This document shows positions 34,573 through 43,110 of a stretch of DNA of 63,665 nt, in pieces. How positions within the stretch are numbered: position 1 is the stretch's first letter; each line of letters starts with the position of its first letter. Below the pieces are notes generated by a model, which ran no database searches, had not been told where the DNA came from, and saw nothing but the letters and a program-made list of their open reading frames with translations. Source of the stretch: JAYZDP01 sp036337765 (lineage in GTDB: Bacteria > Acidobacteriota > Thermoanaerobaculia > Multivoradales > Multivoraceae); NCBI GenBank assembly GCA_036337765.1, contig JAYZDP010000084.1, forward strand, positions 1-63,665, written 5' to 3'. A program made the position numbers and the translations under genes.

Positions 34573-35681
34573 CCGGAACTTTCGTCGAGAAGATCCTCGA
34601 CGTCGTTGACGCGCATTACGACATTGGGCGAGTGGTTGCGGCCCGCCACCTGACCTCGGGAACCGTCAATGCGAACTTCCTGGTCGCCACAGACTCTGAG
34701 GACGGACGCGAGGAGTACGTTGTCCGCTGCTATCGCTGGGGCCGCTCGGAGGCACGACTCCACTACGAACATCACCTCCTCCAGTACCTCGAGCAGAACG
34801 GCTTTCCGTGCATCGCTGTCCCGATCCGATGCCTCGACGGCGCCACCTTTGTTCGCGGCCTCGTCGCCAACGGGAGCGACGCAGAACGCTACGTCGCCGT
34901 CTTCCCGCGCCTCGCTGGTGAGGACTGCTATAGCTGGGATCGTCCTGGCTGTGGAACGGCCGAGCTGACCTCAGCCGCTGCCGTCCTGGCCGAGTATCAC
35001 GCAGTGGTCTCCGGCCTCCGTGGAGGGTCGGCTCCATCGAGCCAGACGGTCGCTGAGGAGGTCGAACGCACCCTGCTGCACGAACACCTTCCGGTGCGCG
35101 GCCGGAGTTTCGATAGCAGCTACGCCGGCTCGCAAGACCGGGTCCGCCGGCAAACTCGCGATGTCCTGGACCGCACCGTCACCGGGGCCTGTGCCACCCT
35201 GCCGCGCTTGGTGATTCATCGCGACTTTCATCCAGGCAACTGCCTATGGTCCAACGGTCGGGTGGTGGGTCTGCTCGACTTCGACTGGTCGGATCTCGAC
35301 GTTCGTGCTCTCGACATTGCTCTAGCCGCCGTCTACTTCTGTGCCGTCTGGAGCGATCAGCCGCGGGTCGCCGACTGGCCGAAGGCACCCATCGATACCC
35401 TGTGCCCGGAACGGCTCGCCACCTTCGCCTCTGCCTACCAACAGACAGCGTCTGCCGCGAGACCGGGCCCCCTCGAGGTGCGGGAGCGGGACTGCATGCC
35501 CGCGCTTATCGCGCTGGCCAACCTATTCGTCCTGGCGTGGGTCGTCGGCGACGAGGCCCTTGCCGAGCGCTCCGAGCAACACTCGTTACGGTATCTCGAG
35601 CACCACCTCAGGCTGATGGACTGGATTGCAGCGAACCAGCCGCTGCTTCGGGACATCTTCGGTGATGGCAGGCCGGTCTGA
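34569..35681 (+). CDS. APH/ChoK-like phosphotransferase
   Basis: A 370-residue kinase of the aminoglycoside phosphotransferase/choline kinase/homoserine kinase type. Brenner's catalytic motif is H217-R-D-F-H-P-G-N224, and the metal-binding D-F-D-W follows near 236-240. The N-terminal L-T-S-G-T-V-N-A-N-F nucleotide loop and V-V-R-C-Y-R-W Lys-region (Arg in place of Lys) are visible. It is translationally coupled to the methyltransferase. Whether it modifies an antibiotic or a housekeeping alcohol cannot be told. Confidence 0.83.
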   Translation: MTGTFVEKILDVVDAHYDIGRVVAARHLTSGTVNANFLVATDSEDGREEYVVRCYRWGRSEARLHYEHHLLQYLEQNGFPCIAVPIRCLDGATFVRGLVANGSDAERYVAVFPRLAGEDCYSWDRPGCGTAELTSAAAVLAEYHAVVSGLRGGSAPSSQTVAEEVERTLLHEHLPVRGRSFDSSYAGSQDRVRRQTRDVLDRTVTGACATLPRLVIHRDFHPGNCLWSNGRVVGLLDFDWSDLDVRALDIALAAVYFCAVWSDQPRVADWPKAPIDTLCPERLATFASAYQQTASAARPGPLEVRERDCMPALIALANLFVLAWVVGDEALAERSEQHSLRYLEHHLRLMDWIAANQPLLRDIFGDGRPV

Positions 35682-35731
35682 TCTAAAAGGCGTCTGGCTA
35701 CGCCCCTCGAGACCTTCCGCGAGGCCGGGTA

Positions 35732-35769
35732 GTGACCGACGACGGTGGAAACGACTGGTAACCCGTAGG
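35732..35769 (+). repeat. Partial copy of the tRNA-Glu 3' end and its flank
   Basis: The segment contains ACCGACGA and then CGACTGGTAACCCGTAGG. It matches 36417-36456, where the same two blocks surround the tRNA-Glu 3' end (CGACTGGTAGCCCGTAGG), with 17 of 18 bases identical in the second block. The two copies are direct repeats about 690 bp apart enclosing the gene at 35836-36267. This resembles attachment-site duplication at a tRNA, but no integrase is present. Confidence 0.5.
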
Positions 35770-35835
35770 CCGCGGGCACTCACACCGGCATTCCCGGACC
35801 CTCCGCCTCGGCCAATGGCACGGTCTCTCTAGGAC

Positions 35836-36267
35836 CTACGATCGGCTCGCCACCGAAGCACCCGCAATGGCGGCGGCGAACTTGGTCGCCATCGACAGCG
35901 CGAAGATTCCCGCGATAGACGCCAGCGCTCCCGCGCCCGCGACAATCGCCAAGTCGACCACGGCGTAGGTCGAAGCCACGGCGAGCGCGAATCCGATGGC
36001 GTGCCGTTCGGGTGCGCGTCGGGTGAACCAGTAGAGAGCGCCGAAGAACAAGAAGACACCGACAACTACGCTCGACCACGGTGCGATCCACTGAGCCGCC
36101 TCCTCATAGAACTCGGCCTCGTGACCGGGCTCGATGAAGTACGCATATACCCCCACAACAGGAAAGCTGATCGCTACGTTGACCACCATGAGCACGAGGG
36201 CGACACCGACGGCCTTGAGGATGTCTGTCTTCTTCAGCAACTGCAGCCAGTCTACGCGCAGCACCAC
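35836..36267 (-). CDS. Small four-helix membrane protein of unknown function
   Basis: A 143-residue membrane protein with four hydrophobic segments (about 18-42, 60-80, 88-112, 118-140) and a basic N-terminus. I recognise no family. It lies alone between a partial tRNA copy at 35732-35769 and the tRNA-Glu gene, both carrying the same tRNA-derived repeat, so it may be cargo of a small integrated segment. Its base composition is not obviously different from neighbours. Confidence 0.65.
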   Translation of the reverse strand: MVLRVDWLQLLKKTDILKAVGVALVLMVVNVAISFPVVGVYAYFIEPGHEAEFYEEAAQWIAPWSSVVVGVFLFFGALYWFTRRAPERHAIGFALAVASTYAVVDLAIVAGAGALASIAGIFALSMATKFAAAIAGASVASRS

Positions 36268-36322
36268 GAGACGTGGTGAAACACGACGAGATCGTACTGC
36301 TGCCGCGCCTCGATCCTCTGGT

Positions 36323-36410
36323 GTCGAGGAACGAGGACGGTCCCGGGGATTCGAGCCCGAGCCGCGAGCGCAGCGAGCAGCGACCGCTGAGATCCCCTAC
36401 GGGCTGCCTG
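36323..36410. repeat. Degenerate tRNA-derived repeat cluster next to tRNA-Glu
   Basis: CGAGGAACGAGGACGG followed by GGGGATTCGAGCCC (36323-36358) repeats the order found at 36420-36464, where CGAGGAACGAGGAGGG precedes the tRNA with GGGGATTCGAACCCC. At 36392-36406 ATCCCCTACGGGCT is an inverted copy of the tRNA 3' arm. This points to repeated recombination or duplication at the tRNA end. Nothing else is seen in this gap. Confidence 0.5.
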
Positions 36411-36442
36411 GCGCGACCGACGAGGAACGAGGAGGGAGCGAC

Positions 36443-36518
36443 TGGTAGCCCGTAGGGGATTCGAACCCCTGTTACCGGCGTGAGAGGCCGGCGTCCTAGA
36501 CCCCTAGACGAACGGGCC
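36443..36518 (-). tRNA. tRNA-Glu (anticodon CUC), CCA encoded
   Basis: On the minus strand a 76-nt cloverleaf runs from 36518. The acceptor GGCCCGT pairs with ACGGGCT (a G-U first pair), and the anticodon arm CCGGC-CTCTCAC-GCCGG has the anticodon CTC. The T-arm is AGGGG-TTCGAAT-CCCCT, with discriminator A and then CCA. The anticodon reads GAG codons, which are preferred in this GC-rich genome. Upstream on the minus strand TTGAGG and TAATTT spaced by 18 bases could be its promoter. Its 3' end is surrounded by partial copies. Confidence 0.96.
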
Positions 36519-36616
36519 GCGCGTCCAAAACCGAAGGCGCAAATTAGCACAATCCTCTGAAGAGCCTCAATCCACACAGCTTCGCCGCAATTACATACCG
36601 TTAGGTCGATGCAGCA

Positions 36617-38173
36617 ATGCCGGGTGCTATTCTGCCTCTCGTGAGATCGGCCCTCCCGCCCGCTTTTGCGGCCGTCCTCCTGGTCTTTCCTGTCCTCGGG
36701 CAAGAGGCCCCGGTGGCGGAGCTGCCTTCACAGACCGCCACGCTCGCGATCGGTGGCGCTCGCTCTCCCCTGCCGATCTCTCCGGGCTTCGCCGGGCCGC
36801 TCTTTCTGCTCCAACCGATCGTCGACCGGCTCGGCGGCGACCTCGTGATCGGACCGTTACAGGAAAGCCACCAGCTGCGCATCGCCGAGACCGACATTCT
36901 GTTCGGTCCGGGGGCTGGCACGATCACGATCGGCAGAGAGATCGTCTCTCTGACCCAGGCGCCGGTCCTGACCGAGGCAGGGGTGCGGGTGCCGCTCGAC
37001 GCGCTGCGCAAGAGCTACGGTGATCTCCTGGGCCTGCAGTTCCGCTGGTCGAACTCGGATCGCGAGCTGCAGGTCATTCAGCGCAAGGCACGCACGGTGG
37101 GGGTGGAGTTGCAGGTCGTACACATCTCCGGCATCACCACCGTGGTGATGCAGTTCGACACGACACCGAGCTACAAGATCACTGACAACGGTGCCACCGT
37201 CGACGTTGAGGTCCCCGTCGACCGCGTCCGCCTGGCGAAGACCGTGAGGCAACCGCGGCGCTCCTATCTCGAAGGCGTGTCGACGTCCGACCATCTGATC
37301 AGGCTCGAGCTCGAGCCTGGAGCCGCTGCCGCGGCGCCTTATGTCCTGAACCGCGGACGCACCGAGGGCCTGCGTCTGGTCTTCGACATCTCCGCCGGCG
37401 GCACCGTAACCTCGGAGGGCAGCGGGTTCGAGCCGCCGTCGAGGCGCGAGCCCGGCCAGGGTGGGCTGCGCACGATCGTTCTGGACCCGGGCCACGGCGG
37501 GCCCGAGCAGGGCGCTATCGGCCCCGCGGGCACCGAAGAGAAGGAGCTGACACTGATCCTCGCCAAGGGCCTGCGTCGCAGGCTGCAGGAGGCACTGCCG
37601 GTCGAGGTACTCCTGACGCGTGACGACGACGCCGACCTGCCGCTCGATTCGCGGACAGCGGTCGCCAACCAGAACAAGGCCGACCTATTCATCTCGATCC
37701 ACCTCAATGCGTCGCCGGATCGGTCGGCGCACGGCGCGGAGACCTACTTCCTCAGCCTCGAGGCCTCAGACGAGCGCGCGCAGCGGCGCGCCGACGTCGA
37801 GAACCAGTCGAGCCGCGGGGAGGGAGCGCCCATCGACGGCGACGACGATCTTCAGCTCCTGCTCTGGGATCTCGCCCAGACCCAGCACCTAGCGGCGAGT
37901 CAACGTCTGGCGAGGATCCTTCAGCAGGAGCTCAACGACACCCTGGGTCTCGAGAACCGCGGTGTGCGTCAGGCTCCATTCTCGGTTCTGATGGGCGCGA
38001 CCATGCCGGCGGTTCTGGTCGAGCTCGGCTTCATCTCGAATCCCAACGAGGAGAGCGAGCTCCTCGATCCGGCGTACCGAGCCAGCCTGCTCGACGCCGT
38101 GACCAGCGCCGTGCTGCGCTTCAACGATCTTCTCGAGCAAACCGAGAGCTCGGTAGCGATCGGCAGTCGATGA
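36617..38173 (+). CDS. N-acetylmuramoyl-L-alanine amidase (Amidase_3, AmiC-like)
   Basis: Periplasmic zinc amidase that cuts the bond between MurNAc and L-Ala in peptidoglycan, used in cell separation and remodelling. Signal peptide residues 1-29; an AMIN-like beta domain lies at about 130-240. The catalytic domain starts L289-D-P-G-H293-G-G with the first zinc His; the Glu in E-E-K-E-L-T, the His in S-I-H-L-N-A-S and the V-E-L-G-F-I-S-N segment complete the site. It overlaps the GerMN gene by 4 bp and belongs with murI and mpl in a wall cluster. 518 residues. Confidence 0.92.
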   Translation: MPGAILPLVRSALPPAFAAVLLVFPVLGQEAPVAELPSQTATLAIGGARSPLPISPGFAGPLFLLQPIVDRLGGDLVIGPLQESHQLRIAETDILFGPGAGTITIGREIVSLTQAPVLTEAGVRVPLDALRKSYGDLLGLQFRWSNSDRELQVIQRKARTVGVELQVVHISGITTVVMQFDTTPSYKITDNGATVDVEVPVDRVRLAKTVRQPRRSYLEGVSTSDHLIRLELEPGAAAAAPYVLNRGRTEGLRLVFDISAGGTVTSEGSGFEPPSRREPGQGGLRTIVLDPGHGGPEQGAIGPAGTEEKELTLILAKGLRRRLQEALPVEVLLTRDDDADLPLDSRTAVANQNKADLFISIHLNASPDRSAHGAETYFLSLEASDERAQRRADVENQSSRGEGAPIDGDDDLQLLLWDLAQTQHLAASQRLARILQQELNDTLGLENRGVRQAPFSVLMGATMPAVLVELGFISNPNEESELLDPAYRASLLDAVTSAVLRFNDLLEQTESSVAIGSR

Positions 38174-38805
38174 GTCGACGGACCGCACTCGCCCTGGTCG
38201 GCGGCGCCGCAGCGCTGATCGTCGTGGCTCTCTTGGTCCTTGCCGAGAGCGGTGAAGAGACCGAGAGCACTGCATCCCCTGAACTGCCGGCGGGCGAGGA
38301 TGCGGGGGACACACCGACGGATCCCGAGCCGGAAGAGCTCATCGACGAAGAGTCGATCGAGACCGTCGAGGCCTCGCTCTACTTCCCGGGTGAGCACAAC
38401 GAGCTCTACCCGGAGCTACGCGATGTCGCGGCGTCGGACGACGGCCGGGAAATGGCCGCGACTCTCGTCCAGGAGCTGATCTCGGGCCCTACCGAGGAGT
38501 CTCTGACTCCAATCCTCGAGCCAGGGCTGACGATCACCGGGGTACTGATCTCGGCGGAGGGCGTGGCCTACGTCGACCTGAGATCCGACACACTTCTGGC
38601 ACCGCCGGTCACCGGCTCGACCCAGGAGGCGTTGACGATCTACAGCGTTGTCCAGACCCTGGTCCACAACGTCCCCGAGATCGAATCGGTGGTGTTTCTC
38701 TGGAACGGCAGGCAACGCCAGACCTTCGGCGGACATATCGATACGACCCATCCCCTGGCGCCGGACCCCGATCTGGTCGCAACTGCCCTTCGACCGCCGG
38801 CCTGA
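38170..38805 (+). CDS. GerMN domain-containing membrane-anchored protein
   Basis: A 211-residue protein with an N-terminal membrane anchor (residues 7-25), an acidic linker (30-62) and a GerMN domain (about 65-190) with L-Y-F, E-L-I-S-G-P-T and V-A-Y-V-D-L segments. GerMN domains, named from sporulation protein GerM, occur widely in non-sporulating bacteria beside amidase and murI genes, and are thought to act in peptidoglycan. It is translationally coupled to the amidase (ATGA) and 2 bp before murI. Confidence 0.86.
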   Translation: MSRRTALALVGGAAALIVVALLVLAESGEETESTASPELPAGEDAGDTPTDPEPEELIDEESIETVEASLYFPGEHNELYPELRDVAASDDGREMAATLVQELISGPTEESLTPILEPGLTITGVLISAEGVAYVDLRSDTLLAPPVTGSTQEALTIYSVVQTLVHNVPEIESVVFLWNGRQRQTFGGHIDTTHPLAPDPDLVATALRPPA

Positions 38806-38807
38806 TC

Positions 38808-39590
38808 TTGCCAAGCATCGGCGTCTTCGATTCCGGAGTCGGGGGGCTCACCGTGGTCCGCGCACTGCGCCGCCGCCTGCCCGCAGAGAGCTTTCTCTAC
38901 CTCGGCGACACGGCCCGGCTCCCGTACGGCACGAAGTCGGCACGCACCGTCGCGCGCTACACGGAGCGCAACGTCTCCCATCTGGTCGATCGGGGCGTCA
39001 AGGCGATCGTCGTCGCCTGCAACTCTGCATCGGCGACCGGTCTCGCCCACCTCGATTCGCCCGTCCCGGTCTGGGGCGTCATCGAGCCCGGCGCCCGCAC
39101 CGCCGCCGAGCGCTGCGCCACAAGCGTCGGGGTAATCGCGACCGAGGCCACCGTACGCTCCGGGGTCTACGAGCGAGCGATCATGGCCCACCGCCCCAAG
39201 CTCGAGGTCACGAGCCGCGCCTGCCCGCTCTTCGTGCCGCTGGTTGAAGAGGGATGGGAGGCCGACGGTGTTGCCGAGGCCGTCGCCCGGCGCTACCTCA
39301 CCCCTCTTGTGCGGCGCGGCATCGACACTCTGGTTCTGGGCTGCACGCACTACCCGCTCCTGTCCCCGGTCCTGGCGCGCGTGGCTGGGAACAACATACA
39401 GTTGATCGACTCGGCGGAGGCGATTGCCGAGACGGTCGCGGCGAGTCTCGAGGAACTCTCGCTACGGGCGCAGGAGCGAGACGGACCCCATCGCCTGCTC
39501 GTGACCGACGACTCACCCCGCTTCGGGCGACTGGCGAGACGAATCCTCGGACCCGACGCCGAGCTCGAGCAGGTGGATCTCCTTGTCTAG
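38808..39590 (+). CDS. murI: Glutamate racemase
   Basis: Cofactor-independent racemase making D-glutamate for peptidoglycan; 260 residues, standard length. It starts with TTG at 38808, two bases after the GerMN stop. The N-terminal F7-D8-S9-G-V-G-G motif, catalytic C71 in V-V-A-C-N-S-A-S and the second catalytic Cys in L-G-C-T-H-Y-P-L (near residue 180) are all present. Its stop codon TAG (39588-39590) is part of the CTAG end of repeat copy B. Confidence 0.96.
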   Translation: MPSIGVFDSGVGGLTVVRALRRRLPAESFLYLGDTARLPYGTKSARTVARYTERNVSHLVDRGVKAIVVACNSASATGLAHLDSPVPVWGVIEPGARTAAERCATSVGVIATEATVRSGVYERAIMAHRPKLEVTSRACPLFVPLVEEGWEADGVAEAVARRYLTPLVRRGIDTLVLGCTHYPLLSPVLARVAGNNIQLIDSAEAIAETVAASLEELSLRAQERDGPHRLLVTDDSPRFGRLARRILGPDAELEQVDLLV

Positions 39591-39745
39591 CGGGGGCCGC
39601 GGTGGTCACGAATCGCAGGGCGTCCAAATCTTTGCCGCGCTCATACCACGACCCCCGCTAGCGCTATTGTCCCTCCGGGGGGCGCTCGCCGCGCAGGCTC
39701 AGAACTGCCTCGAACCAGCTTGATCAGACGCCTTGAGTTCGCTCT
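39587..39745 (-). repeat. CTAG-bounded repeat element, copy B (core 39587-39661)
   Basis: Read on the minus strand the core begins CTAGCGGGGGTCGTGGTATG and ends GGCCCCCGCTAG; it is exactly 75 nt, as in copy A at 15923-15997. The end arms pair, and the middle about 30 bases are not conserved. Outside, GCGGCGAGCGCCCCCCGGAG and AGAGCGAACTC are also shared, though B has about 35 extra bases between these blocks. The CTAG at 39587-39590 supplies the murI stop. It fills most of the 179-bp gap before rph and could act as a murI terminator. Confidence 0.75.
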
Positions 39746-39769
39746 GATGGAGATTCCTAGGGAGATCGA

Positions 39770-40597
39770 ATGACCGACACAACGTTCCAGCGAAGTGACG
39801 GCAGACGCGCAGACCAGATGCGGGCCGCGTCGATCGAGACCGGCGTCATGAAGTTCGCCGAAGGATCGGCTCTGATCGAGATGGGCGATACGCACGTCTT
39901 GTGCAGCGCGTCGGTCGAGCGGCGAGTGCCCCGCTTTCTCGACGAGAACGAGAGCGGCTGGGTGACGGCCGAGTACTCGATGCTGCCGCGAGCGACGCAC
40001 ACCCGATCGCAGCGCGAGGTGTCGCGCGGGCGGCCCTCCGGGAGAACCTCGGAGATCCAACGCCTGATCGGCCGCAGCCTGCGCGCGGCGATCGACCTGA
40101 GGGCCATGCCCGGTTGGACCCTGACCGTCGACTGCGACGTGCTGCAGGCGGACGGCGGCACCCGCACCGCTTCGATCACCGGCGGCTATGTGGCAGCCGT
40201 CGAGGCTCTGGCGCAGGTCCATCTGGCGGGGGACCTGGCACGCTGGCCGGTCGTGGACGGCCTGGCATCGATTTCGGTCGGCATCGTCGAAGCCACCGCG
40301 TGCCTCGACCTCGAGTACATCGAGGACAGCCGCGCCGACGTCGACATGAACCTGGTCGCGACCGGCTCGGGCAACCTGGTCGAGATCCAGGGGACGGGCG
40401 AAGGGGCGACCTTCTCTCGCCAGGAGCTCGATACCCTGGTCGACCTCGGTCTGGCCGGAATCGGAGAGCTGCTGGACCTGCAGCGCAGTAGCCTTGCCAC
40501 ATCGTTGGCCGACGTCGAGAGCCTGGCACGCAACGGCAGAAAGACTGTGGCACCGAAGGACGAAGGCGCGATCTGGGGCGACCCGAAAGAGCTCTAG
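39770..40597 (+). CDS. rph: Ribonuclease PH
   Basis: Phosphorolytic 3'-5' exoribonuclease that trims tRNA 3' ends. It has 275 residues, slightly longer than the usual 240 because of a C-terminal tail. GGGAG lies six bases before the ATG. The family start R-S-D-G-R-R-A-D-Q-M-R, the R-G-R-P-S-G-R-T-S-E-I-Q-R-L-I-G-R-S-L-R-A motif (phosphate site) and the D-C-D-V-L-Q-A-D-G-G-T-R-T-A segment with catalytic Asp residues are intact. It lies after murI, separated by repeat B. Confidence 0.96.
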   Translation: MTDTTFQRSDGRRADQMRAASIETGVMKFAEGSALIEMGDTHVLCSASVERRVPRFLDENESGWVTAEYSMLPRATHTRSQREVSRGRPSGRTSEIQRLIGRSLRAAIDLRAMPGWTLTVDCDVLQADGGTRTASITGGYVAAVEALAQVHLAGDLARWPVVDGLASISVGIVEATACLDLEYIEDSRADVDMNLVATGSGNLVEIQGTGEGATFSRQELDTLVDLGLAGIGELLDLQRSSLATSLADVESLARNGRKTVAPKDEGAIWGDPKEL

Positions 40598-40622
40598 GAG
40601 CCTGCGAAGCCGAATCGCGGCC

Positions 40623-41657
40623 CTACATCCGGGCGTGGCCGCGCACCGGGACCTCGATCACGGGCACGACCGTGCTCCTGGTCTCGATACGCAGCATGCC
40701 GTCGACCTCCCCCCCCGCGAGGTCGTCGCGAGCATGAACGACCACGAACCAAAGGTGCCCATCCGCCTGATCGCGCACGATCTGCGTCTCGAGTCCGACA
40801 ACGGTCGCCTCGGCGGAGACGATGGCTCCACGCTCTCCCATCCGGCTGCGGATGCGCACGCTCGTCCGGTGCTCGGCCTCGCGTGAGAACTCGCCGAGAT
40901 CGGCGGTGTCGGGGTGCACCTCGAAGAGCGGTCGGACAATCCCGCTGAGTGGCAGCACCAGGAGGCCCTGGCGGGGATGGTCGGTGCGGATCTCGAGAAA
41001 CCCAACCAGCGGCCCTTCGGGCGCGCTCGGCATCAGCCGCACTGCGACCACCCACTGGCTCCCCTCGCTCTGGGCGAGGCGCTCACCGGCTTCGGCCTCA
41101 CGAAAGCTGGCCTCGATGAACACATACGGCGACTCGACCGATCGGATCGAAAAGCTCTGTGCGTCGTGGGCCAAAACGACGAGGGCAACGGTGGGCGGCT
41201 CGTCGAATCCGGCCGTCGCGACGAAGCGTACGTACCCCGGCCGCGACACCACCCCGACCGCGACCGCGGCCTTGAGAGTCAAGGTGATCTCGGGTGTGTC
41301 GGGATCGTTGGTGAAGGCCTGCAGGTGTACAGCGAAGGCGCCCTCGCGGTTCTTGGTGTCGAGGTCGACCTGAATCGCACCTTCTTTGCCGGGCTGAATC
41401 TCCGAGTCGAATCCCGCCACCGTACAGGCGCAGGTCGACTCGACCCGGTGGACCCGTAGCGGCCCGCCGCCGAGGTTGCGCAACCGGAACACGTGGTGCA
41501 AGGGCTGGCCGGGCTCGACGCTGCCGAAGTCGTAGATCGGTCCGGCCACGACCGCGCGTGGTGCGGGCTCGCGCTGCCCGCCGACGGCGCTCGCGGCGAG
41601 CCACAGAGCGAGGACGGCCGAGCTTTGAAGCCTCGTGCGATACTCCCGCCGCGTCAC
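40623..41657 (-). CDS. DUF1573 domain-containing exported protein
   Basis: About 344 residues, with a signal peptide if started at the GTG at 41657 (V-T-R-R-E-Y-R-T-R-L-Q-S-S-A-V-L-A-L-W-L). An ATG at 41708 is an alternative but overlaps the divergent mpl start. An N-terminal DUF1573 Ig-like module has Y-D-F-G-S-V-E-P-G-Q, R-N-L-G-G-G-P-L, and the conserved C-A-C-T. Two further beta-sandwich repeats follow, with V-H-P-D-T-A-D-L-G-E-F matching a module start. Likely periplasmic or surface; role unknown. Confidence 0.78.
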   Translation of the reverse strand: MTRREYRTRLQSSAVLALWLAASAVGGQREPAPRAVVAGPIYDFGSVEPGQPLHHVFRLRNLGGGPLRVHRVESTCACTVAGFDSEIQPGKEGAIQVDLDTKNREGAFAVHLQAFTNDPDTPEITLTLKAAVAVGVVSRPGYVRFVATAGFDEPPTVALVVLAHDAQSFSIRSVESPYVFIEASFREAEAGERLAQSEGSQWVVAVRLMPSAPEGPLVGFLEIRTDHPRQGLLVLPLSGIVRPLFEVHPDTADLGEFSREAEHRTSVRIRSRMGERGAIVSAEATVVGLETQIVRDQADGHLWFVVVHARDDLAGGEVDGMLRIETRSTVVPVIEVPVRGHARM

Positions 41658-41706
41658 GGCGGCCCGCCCGCGCACCGCCCCCTTCGAGACCCGGTTCGCA
41701 GAGCCC

Positions 41707-43110
41707 ATGGCACTGGCTGAGACCATCCACATCATCGCGATCGGAGGGACGGGAGTCGCTCCACTAGCCTGTCTCCTCCGGCGCGAAGGCTACCAGGTGC
41801 GGGGCTCGGACGGACCTCTGTATCCGCCCATGTCCACGCTTCTTGCCGACGAGGATCTGGAGGTGATCGAGGGCTTCTCGTCCGAGAATATCCACCCGCG
41901 ACCGGATCTGGTGATCGTTTCGAATGCGGTGCCGCGCACCAACCCCGAGGTCGTCGAGCTCGAACGACTCGGCTGGCCGAAGCTGTCGATGCCCGAAGCC
42001 CTGGGGCGCTTCTTTCTCGCCGATCGGGAGCCGATCGTCGTCACCGGCACCCACGGCAAGACCAGCACCACCTGCATGGCCGCCTGGGTCTACAGCGAGT
42101 GCGGCCAGGACCCGGGGTATCTCATCGGCGGCGTGCCACACAACCTCCCGGCACCCTTTGCACGGGGCAGCGGGCGGCGCTTCGCCATCGAGGGCGACGA
42201 GTACAACGCCGCCTACTTCGATCGTGGGCCGAAGTTTCTGCACTACAACCCACACACCGTGATCCTCACCGGCGTCGAGCACGATCACGTCGACCTCTAC
42301 CCGACGCCGGAGAGCTTCCGTTCGGCCTTCCAGGCACTCGTCGAGATCGTCCCGGACCGGGGTCTCCTGGCGGGCGACATCGACGGCCCTCACGTCGCCG
42401 AGATCGTCGCGGGCGCCGGGTGTCGGGTAGTCACGTACGGCATCGACAACGAGGACGCCGACCTACGACCCGCCGGACCCATCGAGGTCGGACCGACAGG
42501 CACGCGATTTCAGATAGCCGATCCACAGGCCGGCGAGGTGGAGGTCGAGCTCGGTGTCTTCGGCTTGCACAATGTGCGCAACGCACTCGCTGTCTGGGCC
42601 GTCGCACGCGCGGACGGCCTCGCGGCCGATGCCGTGGCCGCCGCCCTGGCATCGTTTCGCGGTGTACGCAGGCGGCTCGAGACGGTCGGAGTGGCAGGCG
42701 GCGTAACGGTCATCGACGACTGCGCTCACCATCCCACCGAGATCGCAGCGACTCTGGAAGCGCTGCGCCAGCGCTTCGGCGAGCGCCGAATCGTGGCGGT
42801 CTTCGAGCCCCGTTCACTGACCAGCGCGCGTAGCTTCTTCTACCAGCCCTATCTCGACGCGTTCTCGGCGGCGGATCGGGTCTGTCTGGCACCAATCTTC
42901 CATTTCGACCGCACCCGCGACGCCGAGCGCATCGACTTCGGCGCTCTTACCACCGAGCTCGCGGCGAGGGGCGTCCCGACGCGGCAGTTTGAGAGCCTCG
43001 AGGCTCTCGAGGCGGCCGTCGTCGTTGAGGCACAGCCGGAAGACGTCGTGGTCACGATGTCCTCGGGGAGCTTCGGAGGTCTGCCTACCCGCCTGCTCGA
43101 GCGGCTATAG
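41707..43110 (+). CDS. mpl: UDP-N-acetylmuramate:L-Ala-gamma-D-Glu-meso-DAP ligase
   Basis: Murein-tripeptide recycling ligase that joins recovered tripeptide to UDP-MurNAc. 467 residues. The Mur-ligase N-domain starts I-H-I-I-A-I-G-G-T-G-V-A-P-L-A; the ATP loop V-T-G-T-H-G-K-T-S-T-T lies near residue 112-122; D-D-C-A-H-H-P-T-E of the C-domain distinguishes MurC/Mpl. The missing G-x-G-G-M-S-G details and the length favour Mpl over MurC. It implies meso-DAP peptidoglycan and recycling. Its 3' end overlaps the convergent formimidoyltransferase gene by 26 bp. Confidence 0.9.
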   Translation: MALAETIHIIAIGGTGVAPLACLLRREGYQVRGSDGPLYPPMSTLLADEDLEVIEGFSSENIHPRPDLVIVSNAVPRTNPEVVELERLGWPKLSMPEALGRFFLADREPIVVTGTHGKTSTTCMAAWVYSECGQDPGYLIGGVPHNLPAPFARGSGRRFAIEGDEYNAAYFDRGPKFLHYNPHTVILTGVEHDHVDLYPTPESFRSAFQALVEIVPDRGLLAGDIDGPHVAEIVAGAGCRVVTYGIDNEDADLRPAGPIEVGPTGTRFQIADPQAGEVEVELGVFGLHNVRNALAVWAVARADGLAADAVAAALASFRGVRRRLETVGVAGGVTVIDDCAHHPTEIAATLEALRQRFGERRIVAVFEPRSLTSARSFFYQPYLDAFSAADRVCLAPIFHFDRTRDAERIDFGALTTELAARGVPTRQFESLEALEAAVVVEAQPEDVVVTMSSGSFGGLPTRLLERL

